From: Hysterangium stoloniferum
Lineage: Eukaryota; Basidiomycota; Agaricomycetes; Hysterangiales; Hysterangiaceae
DNA length: 64,000 nucleotides
Assembly: GCA_015178975.1 (NCBI GenBank)
Contig: WHVD01000108.1
Span: forward strand, 186,001 to 250,000
Direction of reading: 5' to 3'
A model generated the notes under the pieces. That model made no database searches, had not been told where the DNA came from, and saw only the letters and a list, made by a program, of their open reading frames with translations. Both the position numbers and the translations under genes were made by a program. Shown here piece by piece: positions 1 through 10,639 of the stretch. Within the stretch, counting starts at the first letter, position 1. Each line of letters starts with the position of its first letter.

Positions 1-1
1 A

Positions 2-1075
2 ATGCCATCTGTTACACATCAACAAGATCTTGAGGATCACTATCCTCTGAGAACATATAGTAGTAGATATTGGGTTTTGCATGCAAAAGCTGGTAGAGAT
101 GACTCTGTGGAGAAGTACCACAGTCTAATAATGAAGCTTTTTGAAGAAGGAAGTCAACAATTCAGACTCTGGAACAAACATGGCTGGGGCAAACTGAAGC
201 CACCAGTACATGTGGCTGCATACTATGAATTGCATAGTGTGATAGAAGCTTTATTGAGCAGTGGTGCTGATCCCAATGTCCAGGCAGGTCGATATAGGAC
301 AGCACTAGTTGCAGTAGCAATAAGGGGTAGAATAGAAGTGCTCAAGGTCCTTCTTGCTCATGGTGCTGATCCCAATGTCTGGGCAGGAAAATATGGGACA
401 GCACTAGTTGCAGCAGCAACAAGGGGTCATCTGGGAGTGCTCAAGGTCCTCCTTGCCCATGGTGCAGATCCAAATGTCCGGGCAGGTCACTATGGGACAC
501 CACTAATTGAAGCAGCAACAAAGGGTCATCTGGAAGTGCTTCAGATCCTCCTTTCTCATGGTGCAAATCCAAATGTCCGGGCAGGTTACTATGGGACAGC
601 ACTAGCTGGAGCAGTAATAAGCGGTCATGTGAAAGTGCTTCAGTTCCTGCTTACCCATGGTGCAGATCCCAATATCCAAGCATATAAATATATGGTGCCA
701 CTAGTTATAGCAGCAAGCCGTGGTCATTTTGGAGCACTTCAGGTCCTCCTTGACCATGGTGCAGATCCAAATGTCCAGACAGGTCAACATAGGACAGCAC
801 TAGTTGCAGCAGCAACAAAGGGTCATCTGGGAGTGGTTAAGATCCTCCTTGCCCATGGTGCTAATCCAAATGTCCAGGCAGGTCAATATGGGACAGCACT
901 AGTTGCAGCAGCAACAAGGGGTCATCTGGGAGTGCTCAAGGTCCTCCTTGCCCATGGTGCAGATCCAAATGTCCAGGTAGGTCACTATGGGACACCACCA
1001 ATTGAAGCAGCAACAAAGGGTCATCTGGAAGTGCTTCAGTTCCTCCTTGCCCATGGTGCTGATCCCAATGTCTAG
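2..1075 (+). CDS. Ankyrin-repeat protein, C-terminal part (possibly of a STAND/NLR-like receptor)
   Basis: This is an open frame of 357 codons. Residues 1-70 are non-repetitive and hold a YPLRTYSSRYW stretch like the linker that precedes ankyrin repeats in fungal NACHT/STAND proteins. From about residue 70 there are nine or so 33-residue ankyrin units with the recurring motif HGADPNV followed by a Gly-Thr-Ala-Leu turn. Ankyrin repeats are protein-binding scaffolds and have no catalytic residues. The ATG at base 2 lies at the window edge, so the true start and any NACHT domain may be upstream and out of view. The stop interrupts a repeat after the DPNV motif, and repeat-like sequence continues beyond it, so the 3' end is probably truncated by mutation. 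The units are very alike at DNA level, which suggests recent repeat exchange. The receptor assignment is inference; the ankyrin call is secure. Confidence 0.8.
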   Translation: MPSVTHQQDLEDHYPLRTYSSRYWVLHAKAGRDDSVEKYHSLIMKLFEEGSQQFRLWNKHGWGKLKPPVHVAAYYELHSVIEALLSSGADPNVQAGRYRTALVAVAIRGRIEVLKVLLAHGADPNVWAGKYGTALVAAATRGHLGVLKVLLAHGADPNVRAGHYGTPLIEAATKGHLEVLQILLSHGANPNVRAGYYGTALAGAVISGHVKVLQFLLTHGADPNIQAYKYMVPLVIAASRGHFGALQVLLDHGADPNVQTGQHRTALVAAATKGHLGVVKILLAHGANPNVQAGQYGTALVAAATRGHLGVLKVLLAHGADPNVQVGHYGTPPIEAATKGHLEVLQFLLAHGADPNV

Positions 1076-1262
1076 GCTGGTCCATATGGGCAGCACTTGT
1101 AGAGGGAGCATTAAATAATCATCTGGAAGTGGTCAAGGTCCTTCTTCCTCATGCTACTGTTTCACTATCCATAATAGGTGAATACTGGAATAGTACTTGC
1201 TGCAGCAGCAACAAAGAAAATACTGGAGGTCTTCCTTTCCTTTATTGCTGCTACTAATGTCT
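1076..1262 (+). pseudogene. Decayed continuation of the ankyrin repeats
   Basis: After the stop codon the DNA still reads as ankyrin sequence, but only with frame changes. A one-base loss next to the Tyr-Gly turn shifts the frame, and a further degenerate unit ends with an Ala-Thr-Asn-Val motif and a stop at about 1262. This suggests that the gene was once about two repeats longer. Confidence 0.55.
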
Positions 1263-1658
1263 AGCCCAATTATGTGATTACTGTTGTCTGATATACAGTA
1301 TGATTCAAATTATTTTATCATAGGGGCATCATTCCCTGAGCATTTATAACATCCATTAATTCTGTAAACCATATGTACTGTATCTAAACTATGGATGATA
1401 GTTATATACTTTAAAACAATTTATTCAATTCAATCTCTCAGAAAATGGAAAACTCTCAAAGTATATGCTGGATTTGTGAAGCAGGTCAACTATGACATGA
1501 ACACTATATTTTTGACAGGTGACTTCCACCAATATGTAGATGGAGATAATTCTGGTTTTTTTTATATACTAATCATATTTAAAAGTTAGACAAATCCTAT
1601 AGACTATGGGGCTACATTGTTAGCCATGACATTGCTATTTATTGCTGAGGTCATGCCT
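1263..1658. other. No recognisable gene
   Basis: AT-rich sequence with only short, non-descript open frames. I see nothing conserved with the rest of the window. Confidence 0.5.
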
Positions 1659-1663
1659 GCTTT

Positions 1664-2481
1664 TGTTAGGATACACACTCAGGCCGGGTTTCCGGAGAAA
1701 CCCGCAGGATATCCGGTAAGACTTGGCTTCAGCTTATAGGCTGCGCCCTCGCTAGATCGTGTTGTCCAATTTCAGACAGGCGGACGGGAATCCCGGGGAG
1801 TCCGGGCGGGGGTTCGTGGGTCATGAGTCGTAGGTCGTGAGTCGAGAGTTGTGAATCGAGATAGTCGAGAGAGATAGATGCGCCGGAGCCCGTGGGCTCC
1901 GACTAGTGCGAGCAGTCTGATAAGAGTAGGGTTTTAGAGAGGAAAATGTATTAGATTACTGGGGGGAATCTAAGCTAATTTTCTGACTGGATTGTATGTA
2001 CAACATCTGCCAGTTTATATAGACCGTGGAATGCATGACATACCGAATCCAGTAATAATGAGACGAAACGAGCAAAACATAGAACGGGAATAGTAAACAC
2101 CAAATTGGTGTTAGGAACGGGACGGAACGGAGCGGAGTCCGAATCGTGACAAAGCATAACCCATAACGGGAAATGGAGCGGGAGCGGAGTCCTAAATCGT
2201 GACAGGTCATTTGACTAAACGGGAACGGGGCTCGATTAGAGCGGTGACGGGATTCTAAGCGGGTCCGGTGACTGATGCGTGGGACGAAGACGGACATAGA
2301 CAGAGACGGGGTCCGGGGGAAGTCCGGTGACTGATATGTGTCTTAATGAGGTCGAACGTAACGAGTCTTGACGTAACGGAGTCCGGGCGGGAAATCCTAT
2401 AAACAGACGATTGGTGCTTGTAGCGCGTGGGGGCGTACGAGTTAGTGCCCGGAGTCCGGCAGGATTTGCCCGGTCGTAACA
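1664..2481 (+). mobile_element. Solo LTR (818 bp) with 5-bp target duplication
   Basis: The element starts TGTTAGG and ends GTCGTAACA, the TG...CA ends of an LTR. GCTTT occurs directly before it (1659-1663) and directly after it (2482-2486), a perfect 5-bp target duplication. No internal gag or pol is attached, so it is a solo LTR left by recombination. It contains the block GGCTTCAGCTTATAGGCTGC near 1725, which is shared with all other LTRs in this window. It is more GC-rich than its surroundings. Short open frames inside it are not genes. Confidence 0.92.
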
Positions 2482-2486
2482 GCTTT

Positions 2487-3003
2487 AAAGATAACATTGT
2501 GTTTGAAATGTATGTACATGCCAATGCAAATTCCTATGGAATACATGTAGGTACTGTTGCTAATAGTACATATGTAGCAGAGCCATATATGGATGCTAAA
2601 CTTGTTCCGTATGGCCATCATCCAAAAGTACCAATGGCTCTGTGGCAATTTCCAGCATTTATATACATAGATTCCAGCATCCTGTCAGTGTAGATTCCAT
2701 CCTTTTTACCCAGAAAATATCTATTTTTATATGAGTTATTTAAATAATAATCATAATATTTTGTTAAATTATTTGTAAATTATTATTTTCCATTTAAAAA
2801 TAAATCATAGCAGAGAAAAAATATTTAGAAGGTTGGCACAAAACCATTATGATTACAGATTTCAAAACTTGGGCTATTATCTCAACTGAAACCTTGCAGA
2901 TTAAACAACCCATGAACTATGTGTACATGGTGGTCCACTTCTTGGTGTGCGAAGTAGTGAGACTCTTTGCAGCAACATCACCAGAGATGGTCTTGTTCAA
3001 TGT
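2487..3003. other. No recognisable gene
   Basis: AT-rich DNA downstream of the solo LTR. A short open frame that starts in the LTR and runs to 2693 is fortuitous. Confidence 0.45.
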
Positions 3004-3450
3004 AGATGGTATATAGAAAATGGACAAAGTTAAGTTACTATTACTAAGCTACTGCAAAGTAGTATATAGCCAAACTATGTCTAGTATAGTAAAATAAAAA
3101 AAGAGTGCAGCAAGACTGTGAGTGTCCTCAATAGTTTGCAACATAATTCCATAATTCCAACAGGTCTGTCAGGCTACTTGTTAAAACTGGAAATCCCACC
3201 AGGCCCCAGATCTTACCCCATTAGCACTTATCTCTCTTTTTCTAGGATGATCCTTCATCCAGACTCCATCTGGACATCACAGACCCTCTAGATCCTGTGA
3301 GATGATGATGGTATATAGAAAACAGGCTAGGGTTATTTTGTATTACTAAGCTACTGTAATGTATTACATAGCCAAGCATTTTCAAATAAACCACATTTCA
3401 TATAGTAAAAACATATTGTAAATTGTGAGTGTCCTCAATGACTTGCAACA
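3004..3450. repeat. Two direct repeat units, about 305 bp apart
   Basis: The segment starting GATGGTATATAGAAAA at about 3004, with ACTAAGCTACTG and GTGAGTGTCCTCAATA further on, recurs in diverged form from about 3308 to 3450. The period is close to that of the tandem units at 4.5-5.1 kb and 23.6-24.3 kb. Confidence 0.6.
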
Positions 3451-3616
3451 TAGACAAAAGTAAAACCAATGTGCACACTTTGCATGTTGTTGAGAGCTTG
3501 CAGTAAATACATACAGTATGCACCAGATACAAAATAATCACTTTTAATGCAAAGAAAAATGTGCCCACTTGACACAAAATCCATCTGAAAGCTGAAACAT
3601 ACACCTGCTGTGCCCA

Positions 3617-3886
3617 CTAGATGCAGAATCCATCTGGTACATTTGGCATTAAATTGAACCTTGGAGGAGGCTGCAATGGTAGCAGAGGTGCATCCTGGGA
3701 TGCAGGAGGATTTCTACCATGGCGAGGCATTACTGCAGGATGCCCAGGAACCAAAAATGTATCATCATAAGATGGGCCTACAACTACTGGAGCATGTAGG
3801 AATGGTTGAGGAGGCAGTGGGATATCATGTAACTGATTCTGCACATCAGAACATTCATGGTAGATAGTTGGAGAGGTCATTTGCAA
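3617..3886 (-). pseudogene. Helitron-associated N-terminal fragment
   Basis: This 89-codon minus-strand frame begins MQMTSP, is rich in proline and includes PPQPFLHAP. It is recognisably homologous to the start of the minus-strand frame at 23110-23385 (MQMTSPSDRH, then PPAQPFRHLHLP), which leads into a Helitron-type N-terminal domain. Here nothing past this proline-rich part is present. In both places an upstream stretch with a Pro-Glu-Cys or His-Glu-Cys motif precedes it and ~300-bp tandem repeats follow on the high-coordinate side. It is probably a truncated copy of the same element. Confidence 0.5.
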
Positions 3887-3999
3887 ACACTGCCTACATT
3901 CCTCATCTCACCCCTGTTGATGATGACATTCAGGTGTTTGAGGAGGGTCCATAATGAATGGCTCAGCTAAGCTGGGAGAGTAGACAACTGGGGCAGAGG

Positions 4000-5180
4000 G
4001 AATGTGAAAAGGAAATGAGTCTAAAAAATCAAAAGATACCAAAAGGCATAAACAATTGCAAGTAGCATAACCCAATGGCACAAACCCACATATGAACAAC
4101 AGATAGATCTCAACTTGTATGCAGCCAAATTAGGAAGCTAAGAAAAATGCAAGAAATGCACTGGATATGAATTATTTGATTGTTGAAAATGTGAACGATA
4201 AATAAAAAAAATGGAATTCACCTTTAATATTGCCCTGACTATTAGAAAGCAGTCATAAATAATGGAAGGAGCAGAAGGATAAGGAAGCAGGAAGAGCAGA
4301 TAAATCCAGAGAAAATTCCAGTAAAATATTGGAGATAATGAGTCCTAAAATAGGCGAAAAATGCGAAAATAAATTGCAAATAATTTTGAGCTAAGGAATA
4401 ACACCCAAAATAACATACCGGAGATTTCTCAAGGGGAAAGAAAGGGTGACAGGGCAAAAAGGGGCCAACTATTATGAAATAAGTTATTTTAATTTATTAA
4501 ACAAAGCAAAAAATTAATTAAAGGCCAGGACTTACCTTGTACCTTAAGAAAGCACTCAATAGTAAGAGTGGGAATATAGAAATTGAGCAGGGAGAGGTAG
4601 TGGTAGAGGGATTGAAGCAAAAGAAACTAAAATGACCCAAAAACAACATAAAAAAGGAGAACAGATATTGTATAGCAATGTAAACAGGTCACAAACACAC
4701 CTGAAGAAAGTGTATGTATATCCTTCAGAGAGTTTATTACCAAATTTAGACCCAGAGAGAAGTGCAGAAAGAGGCTAATCCTGACTGCATATATATTATT
4801 TAATTATTAAAAAGAATAAAAATTAATTAAAGGCTGGGACTCACCTTGTACTTTAATAAAGCACCCAAAAACAGAGGGAGAATATAGAAATTGAGGAGGG
4901 AGAGGTAGATGGAGAGGGATTGAAGCAAAAGAAACTAAAATAATCCAAAAAGCATAAAAGAAAATATTAAATATTTTATAGCAATGTAAACAGATCACAA
5001 ACACACTTTAAAACAGTGTATATCCTTCAGAGAGTCTATTCCCAAATTTAGAGCCAGAGAAAAGTGTGAAAAGAGGTCAATTCTGGCTGCATGGATATTA
5101 TTTAATTATTAAAAAAAGTGAAAGTCACAAAAAATAAATGCAGGACTCCACACACCTTTAATGAAGGCTTAATACCTCAC
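4000..5180. repeat. Diverged tandem repeats, ~300-bp period
   Basis: At least two clear units begin near 4512 and 4821 with AATTAATTAAAGGC, then ACCTTGTAC and GAGGGATTGAAGCAAAAG; partial units flank them. On the minus strand each unit carries a GTGAGT or GTAAGT splice-donor-like site after an AAG. The same kind of array lies beside the other Helitron-like copy at 23.5-24.5 kb. Confidence 0.65.
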
Positions 5181-5214
5181 AGAATTATTTCAAAAGGGCT
5201 CCCAACAATACAGG

Positions 5215-5277
5215 GAGCAGAGGGGATGGGGGAGAGGGGATGGGGGGGAGAGGGATGGGGGGGGAGAGGGGATGGGA
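5215..5277 (+). repeat. G-rich microsatellite with quadruplex potential
   Basis: Many runs of three to eight G are separated by short A/T-containing spacers (unit GGGGATGGGGGAGA and variants). Such runs can form G-quadruplexes on the plus strand. There is no sign that it is coding. Confidence 0.8.
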
Positions 5278-5626
5278 GATATGTAGGAGTGGCAGCCTTG
5301 AGGCTTACAGTGATCTCTGACATTTCATTCATGAGTTTTGGTGAGCAAATAGAGTCTATGGTGTTTTCACTGCTCTTTTGCATGACCGGAAATAAATCAG
5401 GCCATGCTCAGGCTGGTGGAAGTGACATACATGCAGTATAATTAGAGTAAGAGGAAGGGTGGGTGTGAAAATATATGAAGTCTTTGAATATTGAGTGTGG
5501 AATTGAGATGAGACAAGATGGGGAGTTTGGAACCTAGAATGCAGGATATATAGGATATAGAACAATGAAAATGTGTGACAAGCCTGATGTCATGAGTGTT
5601 TTATTGGTAATATAATATAATATTAG
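5278..5626. other. No recognisable gene
   Basis: Short open frames only. I see no conserved domain. Confidence 0.4.
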
Positions 5627-5631
5627 TAAAG

Positions 5632-6137
5632 TGTTAAGTGCCATGTAGGAACTTATTCTGGAACTATTGGAAGTCACTGGAGAATGTGGAAACTATCGGA
5701 AAGGGTCAGGACATCGGCTTCAGCTTATGTGCTGCACCTCTACACAAACACTTGGAAGTCCTTAATTTCAAAGACAGGACTTACACTGGAAGATATGGAT
5801 ATTCAGAGTTCTGAAGAGTTCTGAATATTAAGCGTACAGAAAGATGGAAGAGGGGATAAGAAACTAAGTTGATATCAGATCTAAAGTAAAGTACAAATTC
5901 GCGGAAACTAATATAAGTCTTCTCATTATTGTACTACAAACTAAGACCACAATAAGACGGATAAGAGAGACAATATTTCGAAACAGAAATATAATAAACA
6001 AATGAGTGAATACTTGTCAACGGACAAATTACCAAATGCAGAACAAAGGAAAGAGTATGGAAGATATGGGAACTATGGTGTTCCATAGTCGGAAGTCGAG
6101 GATCGGATATTGAAGTATCCAGGAATGGGTCGTAACA
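5632..6137 (+). mobile_element. Solo LTR (506 bp) with 5-bp target duplication
   Basis: It starts TGTTAAGTGCC and ends GGGTCGTAACA. TAAAG flanks it on both sides (5627-5631 and 6138-6142). It carries the shared block CGGCTTCAGCTTATGTGCTG near 5720. It belongs to the same subfamily as the LTRs at 63.2 kb and, inverted, at 52.5 kb. Confidence 0.93.
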
Positions 6138-6142
6138 TAAAG

Positions 6143-6939
6143 GTTCCTGACGACTCCATCACAACAAGTCAGCATCTCACTAATGCTATGTTGTGGGGCC
6201 ATCAACTCAATATCTCATACCCAGAAATATTAGTAATTAGTTAGTATTTATTTAGTATAAAAGACTCAATATCATCTGGAATAAATAATATATTATCATC
6301 CTTTGACTACATGTTTCACCTGGTACACCTGAATTTATAAGCATAGATCCAGCTAGAGAGACAAGCAACAATCTGCATAATTGGGGGATAAATGACAAAT
6401 GTAGTCCACTCTCTCAAAATAACAAGGATTTCAAACATATGTATATACTACCCTTTGCAGCTCATGGTGAATATCTTACTGTCTGTTATAGGGAATAAGG
6501 CTACATGGTTAGAAGCACTTTCAAGCACATACAGTCACTTTTGCCATTGCCATGTGCTCTAAAGCTCCTACTCATTGATAGTCATATATACATACACATT
6601 GAATATATTTCTGATCACTAGAATTACATCTGGTTGATGAACAACAATCACGTCAAATAGAATATCACTGGAAGGTCTTAAGGAAGTCACCACATAGATA
6701 CCTGGGATAACAGGAGGTAAATCATTGAAGAATAAAAAGAACATCAGGAACAATCATTCACTCTTCCATGCTGACATTTGTCTTGCTCATCTGGCATTAA
6801 TATCTACTGTATACTCAATCTTGAGGATCAGGAAGATTATTGCCAAAGGCCTGAAATACCTTTTACTATATAAGGCAATGCTGAGTACTGCCCACTAGCT
6901 CCTTTGGCAGAGATTGGGTGTAAGCTAATGCACATGTGA
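6143..6939. other. Unassigned, possibly decayed 3' end of the gypsy element
   Basis: This lies downstream, on the minus strand, of the gypsy RNase H. I cannot identify an integrase in it. Only short frames with many stops are present. Confidence 0.3.
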
Positions 6940-8860
6940 CATGCATAGCATCAGGCTGGCAATTGGGCATGTGTCACAAGGCATCAGCAACACTGTTGCT
7001 GCTAAAAGTGTAGAAAATGAATGGCCAGACTGGGGATTGAACCCAGGGCTTCTGCATATATAGCAGGGGTGTTAACCATTACACCACCTGACCCTGGGAA
7101 GCACTGCTAGCATTACTCAATCTAACAGTTGCTCACTGTGGATGTAGATAATGTCAAAATCAACATTGGTGAGGTACATGGACCAGTGCATTTGACAGTG
7201 GGACATCTCTTTTTGGGACTGGAAATATTGTAGCATCTGATGGTCAGTGTAGATGTCAAAATGGCACCTGAGCAGGCTGGTGTGCCAATTTTTGAGTGCC
7301 TTGATGATGGCTAAAAGTATCTTTTCATGCACAGGATAGTTTTATTGAGCCTGGTTGAGCTGGTATATGTGACCAGTCATGCTGTAACCCAATCCTTGTC
7401 AAAGTTGAGTACTGCACCTGTGTACCTGTCACTGGCATCTGCGGTTAAGAATATCTTGCTCATGGGGTTATTGTAATTGATCACCATCAGGCAGTCAATA
7501 CCTGTTACAAACTGTTTAATGGTATCAAAGGCATGTTGATGCTCAGTGGTCCAGGGAAACTGGCAGTTGAATTCCTTCATGGTGAGGGGTTAGGATACTG
7601 GTATGTTCTTCCAGTGCAGAGAGGAATGTGGAAACATAGTGTGTGAGCCCCAGAAAACCCTGCATATTGGTGTTGGTTGGCTGTGGCCAGTTGATGGTAC
7701 ATTTTGTCCCAAAATTCTAGGTAGATCCCTGCAGCAGAGATGTGGTGCCTAAAGAAGATGTCCATTGCAAAGAGAGTGGACTTGTCTGGGTTACAGTACA
7801 ATTGCACTGCACAAAGAGTCTGTAAAATGGCAGCTACAGTATGCTCATGTTCCTCAAGTTTTTTAAACCATATAATGATATCATCAAGACAAATATTGCC
7901 TAATAAGTGCTATAGGGAATTAGTCATATGTTATTGGTAGGTGGATGGTGTATTACAGCCTCCCATGGGCATAACAGTCCATTTGTAAAGTCCCCGGTGC
8001 ATATGGCTGTAAGGTGTATGTATGTCATCAGGGTTCACCCTGGTCTGAAAGGAGTGTTCCATGTCTAGTTGTCTAAAAATCATGCCACAGCCACAATCTG
8101 AGAGAAAATCATCAATTTGGGAAAGGGGGAAATTGTCTCATATAGTGTTCTTATTGAGCTCATGATAGTTATTTACCCACTATGGTGGGATGTCAAAAAT
8201 GAACACTCTGTTATGGTATTTGGGAACACAAAAGCCTGTTGATGTGAACTCTGAGGAAGATGGTCATATTTGTCCTGGTTTTAAATGGTTTTTACATAGT
8301 TTTAAATGCAGCAAAATGGTTCCTGAGAAGGAGCTTCCAGGAATCATGGAATTTCTTTGAGCAGAGTGTCCTTGTCCAGTCATAACTATGGAAGGATCCT
8401 TGAGGCAGATGCAATGGCAGATGTGTATTGGGCAATCTGCAAAGAAAGTTTTGAATTTGGAATCCTTCTTGGTTAATATCTCTTGGGAAACAAGGGTTTT
8501 GATGCATTCCCAGACCACTGCCATGATGGGAACTGGTAGTAAGTCTCCTGCTAGGTGGTTCAGAGGTTGTCTCTATTGACACTATTTGTGAATGTGGTGA
8601 CTTGGGGGTAATGGTGACCCTGATGGGGGCACTGAAGCTGGGTCCTGTTTAAGGATTCTTTGGCCCAACAAGGTCATAGTTCATGCTTTTATCACATCCA
8701 GTACAGTTGGCAGTGTCAATCACAATGTGGTGTGAGGGAAAAAATGGCATTCTGAGTATACAGTATGTAAGTGGTACTGGTAATCCAATATTTATTTAGC
8801 TATAAACATGGCTGACTGCCTCATCCCCTTTCCTGAGGTAATCCTTAGCTTCATGACCTT
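6940..8860 (-). pseudogene. Ty3/gypsy pol remnant (protease-adjacent region, reverse transcriptase, RNase H)
   Basis: Reading from high to low coordinates, fragments appear in pol order. First comes a protease-proximal stretch with IVIDTANCTG and NYDLVGP (about 8700-8600). Next is reverse transcriptase with MPMGGCNTPSTYQ and the active-site motif as CLDDII (about 7860-7980), where the first residue of the usual Y/F-x-DD is cysteine. A connection domain with PWTTEHQHAFDTIK and FLTADASD follows (7377-7580), then RNase H with HEKILLAIIKALK and IYTDHQMLQYF (7117-7332). Several frameshifts and stops separate the blocks, so it is dead. Beyond the inserted 128-bp element, VADAL of the RNase H end resumes at about 6990. 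The nearest gag is at 11.5-12.5 kb, split off by other insertions. Confidence 0.85.
7000..7127 (-). mobile_element. 128-bp LTR-like element with internal tRNA-like sequence, copy 1
   Basis: It starts TGCTAAAAGTG and ends TCTAACA on the plus strand, flanked by a perfect duplication GTTGC (6995-6999 and 7128-7132). It is identical to the element at 31433-31560 except for base 3. On the minus strand it holds an A-box-like TGGTGTAATGG and a B-box GGTTCAATCCC. A D-stem GGTG/CACC and a T-stem CTGGG/CCCAG around the loop TTCAATC are perfect, and the anticodon stem has four of five pairs. The anticodon loop lacks the usual U33, so a working tRNA is unlikely. It sits inside the gypsy RNase H. TG...CA ends with 5-bp duplications point to LTR integration; a tRNA-derived SINE is the alternative. 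Confidence 0.88.
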
Positions 8861-9705
8861 TTTACACATCAAAGGCTTTTCTGATACCAACAATAAATTG
8901 TCTTCCTCTGCAGGGAGAAGAATTGACAAAGGCTGTAAGCCTGGTGGCTTATGACATACTGATTATGCTATCCCAGATGCATGTAGTATCATTTTTAGAC
9001 AATCATTTTTACTTACCATCATCATTGTACTCACCATTCTCGAGGAATATAGTTTGGCCCTATCAATGTCTGGACTGATGCCAATGTAAGGCTGTATTAG
9101 ACAGCAGCCTTTCAAAGGCCCAGTTGAAATACTAGTGTGTAACTAATCACTGTGGAGGGGCAGTGTTGAGGTCTAAGTCTAAGGACTAATGGAGACAGAA
9201 CATTAGGGGTCCATAGAGTGAGTGTGTACTCAACCAGGAGGTCCAGAACTACAATACAAGTGGAGCTTGACTTCGATGTATGTATTGTGCCCTCACATGA
9301 ACAGTTAGATTGCTCCAGTATTTCAAAACAAGGAAATAGTATGCAATAGAACTGAACTCATCACTTAGGTAGATCAACTGGGAGGCCAGAACACAAAGAG
9401 TTGAGGATATGAATCTCAGCTGGCCAAAGGACTCCTTATTGAGGATTAAGTAAAGAGTAGGGGAACCTAAGTTGATTTTCAAACTGAGGAAAAGTAGAAT
9501 ACAAGATGGGGCCTTATACTAGAGTGAGGTGGATGATTGGGAGGCCAATCACAGAGGTAAGAAGCTAAACAGATCAAAGAAAGCAAAAGAACAGAACAAG
9601 GGACTGGAAGGAACTAAATGCAAAATAATGGAAAGAATACTAAATGGTTTGAGGTGGCAAGTAATGCATACCCATAGAGTGGATAATGGGAGAGTGTGTT
9701 AAAGG
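8861..9705. other. Unassigned sequence, partly gypsy-related
   Basis: It lies between the pol remnant and the Tc1 element. The part next to pol may encode the gag-pol linker of the same element on the minus strand. I recognise no motif in the rest. Confidence 0.3.
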
Positions 9706-9763
9706 TACAGTGGGTCAAAAAATGGCCCCAATGTTTGTGCATTTTAGAAAGATTGATATTGTG

Positions 9764-10097
9764 TGTTACGACTGGACAATCCTGCCGGACTCCGGGCACT
9801 AACCTGTATGCCACCACGCCCTACACACACCAATTGTCTGTTTATAGGATTTCCCGCCCGGACTCCGTATGTCAAGACTTGTTATGTTCAACCTCATTAC
9901 AATACATATCAGTCACCGGACCTCCCCCAGACTCCGTCTCTGTCTATGTCCATCTTCGTCCCACACATCAGTCACCGGACCCCACTCAGAATCCCATCAC
10001 CGCTCTAACTGAGCCCCATTCCCATTGTAGTCAAATGACCTGTCACAATTTGTACTCTGCTCCCGCTCCATTTCCCGTTATGGGTTATGCTTTGTCA
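9764..10097 (-). mobile_element. LTR 3'-end fragment inside the Tc1 element
   Basis: It starts TGTTACGACTGG, the reverse complement of the end of the LTR at 1664-2481. It follows that LTR to about its position 2148 (AAAGCATAACCCATAACGGG on the other strand). The outer part of the LTR is missing, so a deletion removed both the LTR start and the N-terminal half of the transposase. Confidence 0.85.
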
Positions 10098-10395
10098 TGA
10101 TCAGGACAATGATCCAAAACATACCTCAAAAAAGGCAGAACAGTGGTTTTCTGACAATAACATCAAGTGGCCTGCCCAATCCCCTGATCTAAATCCCATT
10201 GAACACCTCTGGCAACACCTCAAGGCCAAACTCCAACAATATGACATACCACCCAAAGGAGTACATGAATTATGGGACAGGGTGGCAAAGGAGTGGACTG
10301 AAATACCACCAGAGACATGCCAGAAGCTAATAGAAAGCATGCCTAGGAGGATACAGGCAGTTTTAAAGGCAAAGGGGGGTCATACAAAGTATTAG
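10087..10395 (+). pseudogene. Tc1 transposase, C-terminal catalytic fragment
   Basis: The 102-codon frame holds the end of the DDE catalytic domain, the DNA-cutting part of Tc1/mariner transposases. HDQDNDPKHTSK carries the second catalytic aspartate and SPDLNPIEHLW the final glutamate. Only 31 residues separate these two, where DD34E elements have 34: the three residues before WPAQ are missing. The first catalytic aspartate and the DNA-binding domain are absent. The first codons, MLCH, come from the inserted LTR fragment, so the start is fortuitous. The C terminus GGHTKY is intact, as in the copy ending at 60792. It cannot act alone. Confidence 0.9.
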
Positions 10396-10639
10396 ATTGT
10401 AAAATAATAGAGGGTCAAAAAACTGCCCCAATGAGTGATTATTTTGTTTGATTTATTGAGCAATGAGTTTTAATTGGAATCACATGACTTCTTAAGTTGG
10501 TAGATAGACAACATGTTCTAGTATATCATGTGAGTTTTTCAGAACTTTTGCTGATGTCATTCCTTCACACAATATCAGTCTTTCTGAAATGCACAAACAT
10601 TGGGGCAGTTTTTTCACCCACTGTATAACAAAGAATTGA

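Larger units (their letters stand above)
9708..10623 (+). mobile_element. Internally deleted Tc1/mariner element with ~60-bp inverted repeats and TA duplication
   Basis: The left end CAGTGGGTCAAAAAATGGCC and its continuation to GATATTGTGTG match the reverse complement of the right end over about 60 bp. TA flanks both sides (9706-9707 and 10624-10625). An inner copy of the terminal motif lies near 10405. The first part of the transposase is gone. In its place is a piece of the 3' end of an LTR in reverse orientation (9764-10097). Confidence 0.9.

Noticed and set aside
2255..2524. Minus-strand frame across the solo LTR
   Set aside because: It lies almost wholly in the GC-rich LTR, whose structure explains the open frame.
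5356..5565. Minus-strand frame next to the G-rich tract
   Set aside because: Short, no domain, and not supported by any repeat or splice signal.
7021..7096. Functional tRNA gene
   Set aside because: A and B boxes and most stems are present, but the anticodon loop lacks U33, the acceptor stem has mismatches, and the sequence is part of a 128-bp mobile element with target duplications.
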